Shown: piece after piece, positions 54,911 through 63,892 of the stretch
How the letters are laid out: each line of letters begins with the position of its first letter
Numbering within the stretch: position 1 is the stretch's first letter
Origin: Jeongeupia naejangsanensis
Lineage (GTDB): Bacteria; Pseudomonadota; Gammaproteobacteria; Burkholderiales; Chitinibacteraceae
Direction: 5' to 3'
Assembly: GCF_016865585.1 (NCBI RefSeq)
Contig: NZ_JAESND010000001.1
Coordinates: 310,001-374,000 of the forward strand
DNA: 64,000 nt
Notes under the pieces: model-generated
The model's database searches: none
Seen by the model: only the letters and a program-made list of their open reading frames with translations
Told to the model about the DNA's origin: nothing
Made by a program: the position numbers and the translations under genes

Positions 54911-55345
54911 AGTTCAAAGAACAGGCCTACAGGTTGACAAAAGCAACCTAAGTCGATTCATGTCAAATTTGTCGCTAAATTTGCCCTCGACAGGATCCGT
55001 TGCCTTGCAGCAGGGACTGATCAAGAGGCGCATGGCTGCACGCATCCGCCCCCCCCCTGGGATCGCCGGCTCGAATCCAGCCAGGATTGCCAATACCCTC
55101 CGGAAGGTGCGGACGGCATACGGGGCTTTGTCGCCTCCATCGCCGTCCCTCTGGGCGACGTTCGGCGAGATAGTGGGAGCAGCCGATACGCTCAATCGCT
55201 CGCGCCATTCCTGCCGGACAAGCTTGGTGAGAAGTACGCCCATTGGACTGGCGTCGAGACCGGGGGCGTTTACGTGCTGACGCAGTTTTTCTGGTCAGCC
55301 GACCGTGACCTCGACATGACCGAAAAACAGACGCCACAGACGTGA
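54911..55345 (+). pseudogene. Gene-poor stretch with a possible decayed ORF end
   Basis: About 575 bp without a clear gene precede cytX. In the plus-strand frame ending with TGA at 55343-55345, the last 55 codons read like a real protein tail (for example LAPFLPDKLGEKYAHWTG and GGVYVLTQFFWSADRD). Upstream, the same frame becomes proline-rich and unconvincing, and a run of 9 C (55049-55057) lies in it. There is no ATG early in the frame. It may be the 3' remnant of a lost gene; I do not recognise the family. Confidence 0.3.
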
Positions 55346-55347
55346 AC

Positions 55348-55430
55348 GGTGATGGAAGCCATCACCGGCGGCGCGGCCACCACCGTAGCCCTCACCAACC
55401 TTGATCCAACCCCGCTGCGACGGGGTTTTC
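55348..55430 (+). promoter_or_regulatory. Hairpins in the cytX leader
   Basis: GGTGATGG (55348-55355) pairs perfectly with CCATCACC (55359-55366). Further on, AACCCCG (55408-55414) pairs with CGGGGTT (55421-55427), followed by TTC, a weak terminator shape. Both precede cytX, whose relatives are often under TPP riboswitches, but I find no CUGAGA element. They could belong to another leader or simply terminate the upstream remnant. Confidence 0.35.
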
Positions 55431-55486
55431 CGTTGCCTGCGCCCGCGGTGGCGGCGACAATGCCAGCCTTCCGAGGAGAACGAAGC

Positions 55487-56806
55487 ATGAAGCCGACCGG
55501 CACCTACGATCCGCGCGTTCCCGTTCCACTGGAACGGCGCGTCTTTTCCGCCCGCGACGTGATGTCGCTGTGGTTTTCGCTGGCCATCGGCCTGATGGTG
55601 CTGCAGACCGGCGCGCTGCTGGTGCCGGGCTTGGGCTTTGGCGCAGCGCTGACCGCAATCGTCATCGGCAGCATCGTCGGCGTTGCTTGCCTCGCGTCCG
55701 TTGCCGTCATCGGTGCCGACACCGGCTTGGCGACGATGTCGGCACTGCGCCCGGCGCTGGGCCTGCGCGGCGCCAGCCTGCCGGCGATCTGCAACCTGAT
55801 CCAGTTGGTCGGCTGGGGGGCGTTCGAGATCGTCGTGATGCGCGATGCCGCCGGCGCGCTGATCCAGCGTGCCGGGAGCGACTCGGCACTGTGGCAAAGC
55901 CCGGTGCTGTGGACGCTACTGTTCGGCGGCATCTCGACGCTGATCGCCGTTTTCGGCCCGCTCGGCTTCGTCCGCCGCGTGCTGCGCCGCTGGGGCATCT
56001 GGATGCTGCTGGCCGCCGCCGCGTGGCTGACCTGGCACCTGTTTGCCGCCTACGACGTCGCCGAGCTGTTCAGCCGCCCCGGCACCGGCGTACTCGGCCT
56101 TGGCACCGGCATCGACCTCGTCATTGCCATGCCGCTCTCGTGGCTGCCACTGGTCGCCGACTACACCCGTTTTGCGCGCCAGCCCGGCGCAGCCTTCCGC
56201 GGCACGCTGGTCGGTTACCTGATCGGCAATCTGTGGTTCTGCAGCCTGGGGGCAGCGTACACGCTCGCCTTCGCCCAACAAGGCGGCGACAACGCACTGC
56301 TGTTTGCGCTTGCCGCATCGGGCGGCGGCCTTGCCTTGCTGCTGATCCTGCTTGATGAAAGCGAGAAGGCCTTTGCCGACATCCACTCGGCAGCCGTGTC
56401 GGCATGCACGCTGGTGCCGGCCAAGGTCGAACACGCGGCACTGGCGTTTGGCGTGCTGTGCACCGCCATTGCGCTGTTCGTGCCGTTTGCGCGCTTCGAA
56501 AACTTCCTGCTGCTGATCGGCTCGCTGTTCGCGCCACTGTTTGGCGTCGTTCTCGTCGATCACTTCATCGTTCGCCGCCGGCAGATCGATCTTCCCGCTG
56601 TCGCCCAAGTCGGCGGTGCCTACTGGTACAGCGGCGGCTGGCATGTCCGCGGGCTGCTTGCCTGGTCACTCGGCATCGCCGCCTACCACCTGACCGTGCA
56701 CCTGCTCCCCGGCATGATGGCTTCGGTGCCGGCCCTGTTGATCGGTGGCGCAGGCTACTGGCTGCTGAGCCTGACCGCGACGCGAACCGCCGGCTCGGCA
56801 GCGTAA
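55487..56806 (+). CDS. cytX: NCS1-family transporter (CytX-like, hydroxymethylpyrimidine)
   Basis: A 439-residue membrane protein with about 12 helices, starting at the ATG at 55487 after GAGGAG. FSARDVMSLWFSLAIGLMVLQTGALLVPGLG is the first region. Later blocks are GADTGLATMSALRPALGLRG, QLVGWGAFEIVVMRDAA, and MPLSWLPLVADYTRFARQP (as in NCS1 nucleobase transporters). CytX members are thought to import the thiamine precursor hydroxymethylpyrimidine. No thiamine gene lies nearby, so the substrate is inferred from family. Confidence 0.8.
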   Translation: MKPTGTYDPRVPVPLERRVFSARDVMSLWFSLAIGLMVLQTGALLVPGLGFGAALTAIVIGSIVGVACLASVAVIGADTGLATMSALRPALGLRGASLPAICNLIQLVGWGAFEIVVMRDAAGALIQRAGSDSALWQSPVLWTLLFGGISTLIAVFGPLGFVRRVLRRWGIWMLLAAAAWLTWHLFAAYDVAELFSRPGTGVLGLGTGIDLVIAMPLSWLPLVADYTRFARQPGAAFRGTLVGYLIGNLWFCSLGAAYTLAFAQQGGDNALLFALAASGGGLALLLILLDESEKAFADIHSAAVSACTLVPAKVEHAALAFGVLCTAIALFVPFARFENFLLLIGSLFAPLFGVVLVDHFIVRRRQIDLPAVAQVGGAYWYSGGWHVRGLLAWSLGIAAYHLTVHLLPGMMASVPALLIGGAGYWLLSLTATRTAGSAA

Positions 56807-56824
56807 GAAAATGCCGCGAGCGCC

Positions 56825-56853
56825 TTGCCAGCCGCGCGGCGCTTCGGTACTAT
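56825..56853 (+). promoter_or_regulatory. Promoter of tRNA-Ser
   Basis: TTGCCA (56825-56830), a 17-bp spacer and TACTAT (56848-56853) lie 15 bp upstream of the tRNA. Spacing and sequence fit a sigma-70 promoter. Confidence 0.65.
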
Positions 56854-56868
56854 TCGGCCTCCCATCGC

Positions 56869-56959
56869 GGAGAGATGGATGAGTGGTTTAAGTCGCACGC
56901 CTGGAAAGCGTGTATAGGTTAATAGCCTATCCGGGGTTCGAATCCCCGTCTCTCCGCCA
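56869..56959 (+). tRNA. tRNA-Ser (anticodon GGA), CCA encoded
   Basis: A 91-nt class II tRNA. The acceptor stem GGAGAGA (56869-56875) pairs with TCTCTCC (56949-56955), with G discriminator and CCA (56957-56959). The anticodon loop CTGGAAA gives GGA and reads UCC/UCU. A long variable arm (ATAGGTTAATAGCCTAT) is typical of serine tRNAs, and the T-loop is TTCGAAT. It is preceded by its own promoter. Confidence 0.97.
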
Positions 56960-57257
56960 CCTGATTTTGCAAGGCTTTCCGGGCGATCGAGCACAGCCCG
57001 TTGGGTGATAGAACGGTAACTGGGTTATTCAAATAGTCCAGCGCGCCAACAAAACCCCGGAAAGCTGACGCACCAAGGGCACCTCTGCCCTCCCTCCCTA
57101 AGCTTCACCCATCGAACTCTCAAGGTCCTGTGCGCCCATCCGGAGCGACAGGAATGACCGCCACTGGCCTTATGCTATCGCGGTATTTATTGCCCTTTCA
57201 TCATCCCGCTCTTGTTCAATAATGGACACCATCCATTCGACAGAGACCGGTGTTCAG
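56960..57257 (+). other. Intergenic stretch after tRNA-Ser
   Basis: About 300 bp with no convincing gene on either strand. A 3' tRNA end often serves as an integrase target, but I see neither a repeated tRNA-end copy nor an integrase in this window. Confidence 0.5.
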
Positions 57258-57737
57258 ATGAAATTCGCCCCCGTTGTTCTATCTGCCTTTGCCCTTCTTG
57301 CCTCCCAAGCCAGTCTCGCAGACAGCACTGTCCGCTTGCTATGCCAAGGCTCTGGTACCGTCACTGAAAACCAGAGTTCTGTCGGTACCGAGCTCGGCGG
57401 CAAGGACAACGACCATTCCAAGATGACGGTAACGAACACCTCGGGCCATCGCACCTTCAGCGGTGCTGCAACCGTTGAAATCAACGGCAACGCAGTGCGC
57501 TTTCAGATCCCGCAGGAAATGTTGCCGGGCCTCAACAACGCGCACGAAGGCTGGCTCACGATGGATCAGCCCTTCGTGGGTGAAAAGGAAATCACTGGCG
57601 TCTTGGCGCTGAATTTCCTGAACAAGCCGAAAGTCAGAATTGATCGCACGACCGGTTTGCTTACACTGAACGGGGGCTACTCCAGTTTCAGCGGCGCATG
57701 CACGAAAGTGGATGCCGACGCCAAACCCAAGTTTTAA
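57258..57737 (+). CDS. Secreted protein of unknown function
   Basis: A 159-residue protein from the ATG at 57258 (MKFAPVVLSAFALLASQASLA, a Sec signal cleaved after ASLA). The mature domain looks all-beta, with STVRLLCQGSGTV, FSGAATVEINGNAVRFQIP and IRIDRTTGLLTLNGGYSSFSG-like strands (VRIDRTTGLLTLNGGYS). Two cysteines (in LLCQG and GACTK) may be linked. The family is not recognised; it resembles small periplasmic proteins of Neisseriales and Burkholderiales. Upstream sequence is more AT-rich than average. Confidence 0.7.
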   Translation: MKFAPVVLSAFALLASQASLADSTVRLLCQGSGTVTENQSSVGTELGGKDNDHSKMTVTNTSGHRTFSGAATVEINGNAVRFQIPQEMLPGLNNAHEGWLTMDQPFVGEKEITGVLALNFLNKPKVRIDRTTGLLTLNGGYSSFSGACTKVDADAKPKF

Positions 57738-57904
57738 AGCGCATGTTGGCGTGCGGTGGATAGCCGGAACGCAAACCCTTGACTATCCCCGCACGAACAA
57801 ACTTACCAAGTTAGAAAATTAGCTTTCTATTAAATGAATATTTTTGACCAATTAACGTAATACACCAGATAATCGCGAGCGACTCCCAACCGTGAAGCGC
57901 TCCG

Positions 57905-60883
57905 ATGGACCTCTCCAGCCTGCTCGCGTCATTCGCCGCCGCGTTCAACCAGGACCAGCGCCTGTTGTCGCTGCACTTCGCCGAAGGTCGCGGGCCGGTG
58001 CCGGAGACGCTGCTGCCGCACGTGCTCGATGGCGAGGCTGAACTCAGCAAACCGTACCTGTACACACTGGAATGCCTGTCGGCCGATGCCGGGCTGGAGC
58101 TGAAGTCGCTGCTGGGTCTGGCGGTCGAGATCGACATTCACACCGCCGATGGCGGGACGCAGGTGCTGACCGGGGTGGTCACCAGGGTCAAATCGCTCGG
58201 TTCGGACGGCGGCTTTGCCCGCTACGGCCTGACGATCGAACCGCCGCTGGCGCTGCTGCGGCACCGCAAGACCAGCCGGGTGTTCCAGGACCTGAGCGTG
58301 CCGGACATCGTCAAGGCGGTCGTCGCCGAGCACCAGGAACGCAACCCGCTGCTGGCCGCAAGCTTCGCGCTGCAGTTCGATCTGGCCAAGACTTACCCGG
58401 CGCGTTCCTACTGTCTGCAGTACCGCGAGTCCGACCTCGACTTCATCCAGCGCCTGCTGGCCGAGGAAGGCATCGCCTACCGATTCGGCTTTGCCGGCGG
58501 CGAAACGCCGGTGACGACGCTGATCGGTTTCGACGATCCGTACCAGCTCGATGCCGCGGCCCAATCGAAGGTGCGCTTCCATCGCGCCGACGCGACCGAA
58601 ACCGACGACACGATCACCGGCTGGGATTCGAAGCGCCAGCTTGGCACCAGCAAGGTCAGCCTCGCCAGCTTCGACTACAAGCCGGTCAGCACGCTGACGG
58701 CGGACGACGACAGCGCGATCGACCACGGCGACGGTGGCCGCCAGGCCAGCCAGAGTCTCGAACACTACGATCCGCAGACGCTGTACTACGGCAGCGACGG
58801 CGAAGACTTGGGCCGTTATGCCCAGCTGCGCCAGCAGGCCAACGACAGACTCAGCAAGAGTTTTCGCGGCGAAGGCACGGTCCGGCAGTTCAACGTCGGC
58901 GAATGGTTCCAGCTCGACAACCACCCGGCCCACGACTTCGACGCACCGGAAGACCGGCAATTCACCATCACCCGGCAACGGGTACAGGCCCGCAACAACC
59001 TGCCCGGGGATCTGGTCAGCCAGCTGTCCAAAGCCGTGCTGGGCAGCCCGGCTGCAACGATCCAGACTGGCCAAGCGGCCAACGACGCACCGTTCCGTAC
59101 CGACTTCGACGCCCAGCGTCGCGGCATCCCGCTGACACCGGACTATGCACCGCACAGCAAACCGACCAGCCGCGGTGTGCAGACCGCGACGGTGGTCGGG
59201 CCCCAAGGCGGTTCCGCCGATTCAAACTCGGCCGGCGAAGTCCACACCGACGAACTCGGCCGCATCAAGGTGCAGTTCCACTGGCAGCGCCAGGCCGAAC
59301 ACCCTGAGTACGGTGCCAATCTCGACGACAAGTCGTCCTGCTGGCTGCGCGTCGCCATGCCCTCGGCCGGTGCCGGCTGGGGCCACCAGTTCATCCCCCG
59401 CGTCGGTCAGGAAGTGCTGGTCGACTTCCTCGAAGGCGACATCGACCGGCCGCTGGTCACCGGCGTCGTCTACAACGGCAGCCACCCGGTCCCGGCGTTC
59501 AGCGGTGCCGGCTCACTCCCGGCCAACAAGACCCTCTCCGGCATCAAGACCAAGGAACACGGTGGTGGGTCATACGGCGAACTGCTGTTCGACGACACCC
59601 AGGGGGAGGTGCGCACCAAACTCAGTTCCGAACACGGCAAGACCCAGCTCAACCAGGGCTTCCTGATCCACCCGAGATCCGATGGCAAGGGCACGCCGCG
59701 CGGCGAAGGCTTCGAATTGCGTACCGACCGGCACGGCGCGATTCGCGCCGCCAACGGCCTGCTGATCACCACCGAGGCCGCCAACGGCGCCGGCGGCAAC
59801 CAGCTCGACCGGTCCCAAGCGCAATCGCAGCTCGACGCCGCGTTCGACCTCGCCAGCAGCCTCGGCGACGTCGCCACCCACCAGCTCGCCGATACGGTTG
59901 AAACCGGCCCCGAAACCATCAAGGACAACGCCAAGGCCGCCAAGGCCCAACAAGGTCACCTGCACCACCTGAAGGAAGCCTTGGAAAGCTGGGCCAACGG
60001 CACGAACAGCGCAAAAGACGGCAAAGGCGACCAGGCCGGCCAACAGCCGCTGATCGTCGTCAGCGCCCCGGCGGGCCTCGCCCAGACCACGCCGAACAGC
60101 CAGGCCATTGCCGCCGGCAGCAACCTCGACCTGATCGCCCAGCGCGACACCCAGCAGACCTCGGGCCGACGCTGGCTGCACAACGTCGGCGAACACATCA
60201 GCCTGTTCGTTGCCGGGGTGAAGGACCAGATCGCGCTGAAGCTGATTGCCGCCAAGGGCAAGGTGCAGGTGCAGGCACAGAGCGACAACGTCGAGATCAA
60301 TGCAGCCAAGGACATTACTGAAACCGCAAATCAGAAAGTCCTCTGTGCGGCAAAAGAGGAAATTCTACTGACAGCCGGTGGCGCCTACATCCGCATCAAG
60401 GGTGGAAACATCGAGATCCATGCGCCGGGCAAAATCGACGTCAAAGGTGCGAGCCACAGCTTGGATGGCCCAGCTCAGATGACGCTGGACAACCCAGCCT
60501 TCCCGGAAAGCGTTCCCAAGACGCCGATGCGGCTCAAGATTGCCCAAGGCCCAGAAGCCGCTAATGGCGGCTGGATCGGCATGCCATACACCTTGCTGGC
60601 CGACGGCGCAGAAGTGGGTAAAGGCATCATTGATCAATCCGGACATTTGCCGGTCGATCACTTCGTAACCACTAACAAGTACACGGTCAAGCTGGCCAAC
60701 GGCGAGATATTCGATCTGCCGGTGGTCAACGAATATCGCGACGCCTCCGAAGGCTCGCTCGCCAATCTCGGCTTACACAAGCAACTACAGGACGGCGGCA
60801 AAGTGGACGATTTCCGCGCTCGTTATCAACGCCTGCTTAACAGCGACTTTGGCCTGAGTGGCGCTGACAAGGGGGACGCATGA
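57905..60883 (+). CDS. vgrG: Type VI secretion tip protein VgrG with C-terminal extension
   Basis: A 992-residue VgrG (TssI). The gp27-like part covers about residues 1-400 (RLLSLHFAEGRGP, YTLECLSADAGLELKSLLG, YRESDLDFIQRLLAEEGIAY). The gp5 OB-fold lies at about 444-528 (VHTDELGRIKVQFHWQR, SCWLRVAMPSAGAGWG, RVGQEVLVDFLEGD). A DUF2345 domain is at about 725-856. A 136-residue extension follows (857-992) and may carry the effector or its docking site. It forms the spike of the T6SS needle. No other T6SS structural gene is present here, so it is an orphan vgrG. It overlaps the effector gene by ATGA. Confidence 0.95.
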   Translation: MDLSSLLASFAAAFNQDQRLLSLHFAEGRGPVPETLLPHVLDGEAELSKPYLYTLECLSADAGLELKSLLGLAVEIDIHTADGGTQVLTGVVTRVKSLGSDGGFARYGLTIEPPLALLRHRKTSRVFQDLSVPDIVKAVVAEHQERNPLLAASFALQFDLAKTYPARSYCLQYRESDLDFIQRLLAEEGIAYRFGFAGGETPVTTLIGFDDPYQLDAAAQSKVRFHRADATETDDTITGWDSKRQLGTSKVSLASFDYKPVSTLTADDDSAIDHGDGGRQASQSLEHYDPQTLYYGSDGEDLGRYAQLRQQANDRLSKSFRGEGTVRQFNVGEWFQLDNHPAHDFDAPEDRQFTITRQRVQARNNLPGDLVSQLSKAVLGSPAATIQTGQAANDAPFRTDFDAQRRGIPLTPDYAPHSKPTSRGVQTATVVGPQGGSADSNSAGEVHTDELGRIKVQFHWQRQAEHPEYGANLDDKSSCWLRVAMPSAGAGWGHQFIPRVGQEVLVDFLEGDIDRPLVTGVVYNGSHPVPAFSGAGSLPANKTLSGIKTKEHGGGSYGELLFDDTQGEVRTKLSSEHGKTQLNQGFLIHPRSDGKGTPRGEGFELRTDRHGAIRAANGLLITTEAANGAGGNQLDRSQAQSQLDAAFDLASSLGDVATHQLADTVETGPETIKDNAKAAKAQQGHLHHLKEALESWANGTNSAKDGKGDQAGQQPLIVVSAPAGLAQTTPNSQAIAAGSNLDLIAQRDTQQTSGRRWLHNVGEHISLFVAGVKDQIALKLIAAKGKVQVQAQSDNVEINAAKDITETANQKVLCAAKEEILLTAGGAYIRIKGGNIEIHAPGKIDVKGASHSLDGPAQMTLDNPAFPESVPKTPMRLKIAQGPEAANGGWIGMPYTLLADGAEVGKGIIDQSGHLPVDHFVTTNKYTVKLANGEIFDLPVVNEYRDASEGSLANLGLHKQLQDGGKVDDFRARYQRLLNSDFGLSGADKGDA

Positions 60884-62796
60884 ACAAGCCCTACGTTTGT
60901 CCAATTGATATTCAGCAGACCAAGTCTGCACAAATGCACGCGGCTTGGTTCGTCACCGAGAAGGACACCGAAAATGATCCAAAGGAAGCGACCTTCCTGC
61001 CGTTGAATTGCGGCGAAGCGGCTTTTGCTGAGGTGCACAAGGCGATTGCTGCAGCAACAAAGAGCGTCGACATCATCTGCTGGGGATTCCAGCCTTCGAT
61101 GTACTTTATCCGGGATGGCAAATCACCCTGCATTGGCCAGCTTCTAAGGGACTTAGCCGCCAACCGCAATGTCGAAGTGCGTATTCTGGGTTGGACAATG
61201 GGCCCTGACGACGCCAACTTTGCACAGTGGGGACCGGAAAACAATACGCCAGGGCAAGACATCTTCAGCCGCGCACCGACGCAAAGTGACGAACAGCACC
61301 GATTCGACAAGGACTGGCATCGCTCTGTCCGGATGCGCAAGGTGCCCAACTTGCAGTTCGTAGGCCGGGGCTTCAGCCTCCTCGATCGGCTGGAAATTCT
61401 GTATAAGGCGAATTTCGACGCAACCGACAAGCACCTCAGCAAGACAACCAAAAGCGTTCTGGCGGCAACTGCCACCCATCACCAGAAAATGGTCCTAGTG
61501 GATTATGCGCTGCCCGACAAGGCCGTTGGTTTTGTCATGGGCCACAACATGCTGGACGAGTACTGGGATAAACCCAATCACAGCATCACACGCTTCGCTC
61601 CGAATCGCGGCCGCAACGGTCAAGGCCCTCGGCAGGACATTTCCAGCCGCGTGACCGGCCCCATTCTCAAGCATCTGCATGACAATTTTGCCCAAGGCTG
61701 GAAGGACGCGACGGGGGAGGATCTTGACGCCAAACGCAACAGCAAGGCCGTTGCGGCGCAGTTCAAGCCGCGGTGCGAGCTAGGCACCCCCTGCATGGCG
61801 CAAATCCTGCGCACCCAAACGCAGCATGGGCGACGCGATATCGAAAAGCTGTATCTCAAAGCGGTGAACAACGCCACACAGTACATCTATATCGAAAACC
61901 AGTATTTCCGCTGGCCTCCCTTTGCTAAAAAGATCAAGGATGTCGCGGACAAACTGACCAGCGGCGGTCGCGACCCGGGGCCATATGGTTCACTGCATTT
62001 GTTCGTCGTGACCAACTCCACCGACGAAGGCATGGGCGACGGCACCGTCAAAACCTATGAAATGCTCGATAGTCTGGGGAAGGCAGACACCATTCCCGCG
62101 GTGGCCCGACAGGAACGCGCCGACGACCTTGAGGCGCGTTTGGGGCAGCAGGAAAACAAGGTCAAGCGACTCGGCAATCTGCCCAACCCAGCGGTATTTG
62201 CCAATGGCAAATACCCACCGGCCTACGACAAGCAACTCGAAGAGTTGAAAAAGGCAAAAACCGAGCGTGACAACCTGAAAAAACAGCTAGCCGCCCTGCA
62301 GGACGCCGACACACCCATCCTCCCCGAGGCGCAACCTGGCCTGAAAGTTCACGTTTGCACCTTGGTCGCCCCGGACTCCAAGAAGCCCAATTTGCACCGC
62401 ACTCGGCAACAACATGTCTATGCAATGGGCAGCAATCAAGAAATCACCATCGCCGATCCGGAGTCATGGACGCCGGTGTACATCCACAGCAAGCTAATGC
62501 TGATCGACGACGTGTTCATGACCTTGGGCTCAGCCAACATCAACACCCGCAGCATGCAGGTCGACAGCGAACTGAATATTGCTCACCAGAACGGCAAGAT
62601 CACACGGGACTTGCGATTGGAGTTGTGGAACCTGCACACCAATAAAATGGGCGCTCAAATGAAGGCTGACGAGGCGTTTAAACCGTGGGAGGACATTATC
62701 AAACAGAACAAAAAGCGGCAGAGCAATGGCGACGAGCCAATTGCCTCGCTCATCGAGTTTTATCGCGGCAGTCCCGTCCGTACCAATAAAGACTAA
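60880..62796 (+). CDS. Phospholipase D-family T6SS effector (Tle5-like)
   Basis: A 638-residue protein with two HKD motifs of phospholipase D: H201-Q-K203-x4-D208 in HHQKMVLVDY, and H536-S-K538-x4-D543 in YIHSKLMLIDD, followed by LGSANINTRSM. Between the motifs lies a charged, probably coiled-coil stretch at about 410-475 (RADDLEARLGQQ, LEELKKAKTERDNLKKQL). There is no signal peptide. Tle5 effectors such as PldA/PldB are delivered with VgrG and hydrolyse phospholipids of target cells. Overlap with vgrG (ATGA) and the following lipoprotein support this role. Confidence 0.9.
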   Translation: MNKPYVCPIDIQQTKSAQMHAAWFVTEKDTENDPKEATFLPLNCGEAAFAEVHKAIAAATKSVDIICWGFQPSMYFIRDGKSPCIGQLLRDLAANRNVEVRILGWTMGPDDANFAQWGPENNTPGQDIFSRAPTQSDEQHRFDKDWHRSVRMRKVPNLQFVGRGFSLLDRLEILYKANFDATDKHLSKTTKSVLAATATHHQKMVLVDYALPDKAVGFVMGHNMLDEYWDKPNHSITRFAPNRGRNGQGPRQDISSRVTGPILKHLHDNFAQGWKDATGEDLDAKRNSKAVAAQFKPRCELGTPCMAQILRTQTQHGRRDIEKLYLKAVNNATQYIYIENQYFRWPPFAKKIKDVADKLTSGGRDPGPYGSLHLFVVTNSTDEGMGDGTVKTYEMLDSLGKADTIPAVARQERADDLEARLGQQENKVKRLGNLPNPAVFANGKYPPAYDKQLEELKKAKTERDNLKKQLAALQDADTPILPEAQPGLKVHVCTLVAPDSKKPNLHRTRQQHVYAMGSNQEITIADPESWTPVYIHSKLMLIDDVFMTLGSANINTRSMQVDSELNIAHQNGKITRDLRLELWNLHTNKMGAQMKADEAFKPWEDIIKQNKKRQSNGDEPIASLIEFYRGSPVRTNKD

Positions 62797-62799
62797 CCG

Positions 62800-63840
62800 A
62801 TGAAACCCTGGCTTCTCATAACCCTCTGTTTTGCACTGACCGCATGCGACGGTAAACCGAAGGAACGTGCTGTGTCCGATCTAGCCAATATCCAGGCCAA
62901 GTTGGCCTTTACCTGCGCCTATGAAAAAGACCACCTGCCGCCGATCGCACCGGAGGTAGAGCAGGTTTATCGCTACGCGCGCTACGTGCAGAAGAGCAAC
63001 GTGCTCAAGCAAGATGCCGGCGTTTACCCCGAGCTGGCACGGCTGTACCGGATCGCCGCCGCCAACGGCCACTACAAGGCCAATTTCGAAGTGCGGCAAA
63101 TGATCAGCAAGGGCCAGGCCGATAGCCTCGACCCGGTCAAGGAAACGCTGGACCTGACCGAAGACCTGATTCGTCAGGGTGTGCCGGGCGGCTACTACGA
63201 TATGGGCCGCTACATCGAGCACGGCTACGGCGTTAAAAAAAGCCCCGAGCTGGCACTGCGCTACTTCCGCAAGTCGGCCGATATGGGCAGCCCGGAAGGT
63301 CAATTTCTGGTCGGCGAAAAGCTTGACCCGATCGGCATGGCGCCGGACGTCGCCGAGCAGATGCTAAAGTGTGCCGCCGAGCAGGGGCATGGCGAAGCTG
63401 CGGTTTCATTGGCAATCGGATACCAACTACACAAAAAATACTCCGAGGCGGTTGAGGCATTCCAGTTGGCCGCGAAGGGGGGAGCGGTTAGCGGGGCATC
63501 ATATTTAGAGCATGCATTTATGGGCCCTCAAGCCGACGACAAGCTGTATTACCTCGACCAAAAAGAAGACCTAGAACGCAGCCGCCGTTACAAGATCATC
63601 GGCGATACGCTCTCCAGTTGGTCGTACCGCTACCCCACAGTTCCCGAAATCGACGAGATCGTCCCGCTGCCTCCTGCCAAGCTGCCTCCGTGGGACGGCA
63701 AGATTCAGTGGCTCAAGGATCACGAGGCCAACATTGCCCCGGAAAAACCCAGTGAAGCGCTGTTGACGAAGCTGGCCAAGGCAAAGGGCCTCGACCCGGC
63801 AACCGGTGAGACGTTGACTAAAAAAAGCAGCGCAAGCTGA
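62800..63840 (+). CDS. Sel1-repeat lipoprotein, probable immunity protein to the Tle5-like effector
   Basis: A 346-residue protein, 3 nt after the effector. The signal MKPWLLITLCFALTAC ends in a lipobox LTAC, so it is likely periplasm-exposed. The middle has Sel1/TPR-like repeats: YELARLYRIAAANGHYKAN-like, GYYDMGRYIEHGYGVKKSPELALRYFRKSADMGSPEGQF, and EQMLKCAAEQGHGEAAVSLAIGY. The C-terminal third (YKIIGDTLSSWSYRYP) resembles DUF6396-type partners. Sel1-repeat lipoproteins are known immunity proteins of Pseudomonas PldB. The protein should neutralise the effector in the periplasm; this is inferred from position. Confidence 0.85.
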   Translation: MKPWLLITLCFALTACDGKPKERAVSDLANIQAKLAFTCAYEKDHLPPIAPEVEQVYRYARYVQKSNVLKQDAGVYPELARLYRIAAANGHYKANFEVRQMISKGQADSLDPVKETLDLTEDLIRQGVPGGYYDMGRYIEHGYGVKKSPELALRYFRKSADMGSPEGQFLVGEKLDPIGMAPDVAEQMLKCAAEQGHGEAAVSLAIGYQLHKKYSEAVEAFQLAAKGGAVSGASYLEHAFMGPQADDKLYYLDQKEDLERSRRYKIIGDTLSSWSYRYPTVPEIDEIVPLPPAKLPPWDGKIQWLKDHEANIAPEKPSEALLTKLAKAKGLDPATGETLTKKSSAS

Positions 63841-63892
63841 ACCCATCGAGCCTGCGGTGTCCGACATCGCCTTGGGCTTAGCGTTCGTGCTT

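Noticed and set aside
55400-55486. TPP riboswitch before cytX
   Set aside because: Only short partial likenesses (TTGATCC, AATGCCAGC) are present; the CUGAGA core and paired helices are missing.
56869-57257. Integration site at tRNA-Ser for a T6SS island
   Set aside because: No repeated tRNA 3' end, integrase or transposase is visible in the window; vgrG cassettes often occur without them.
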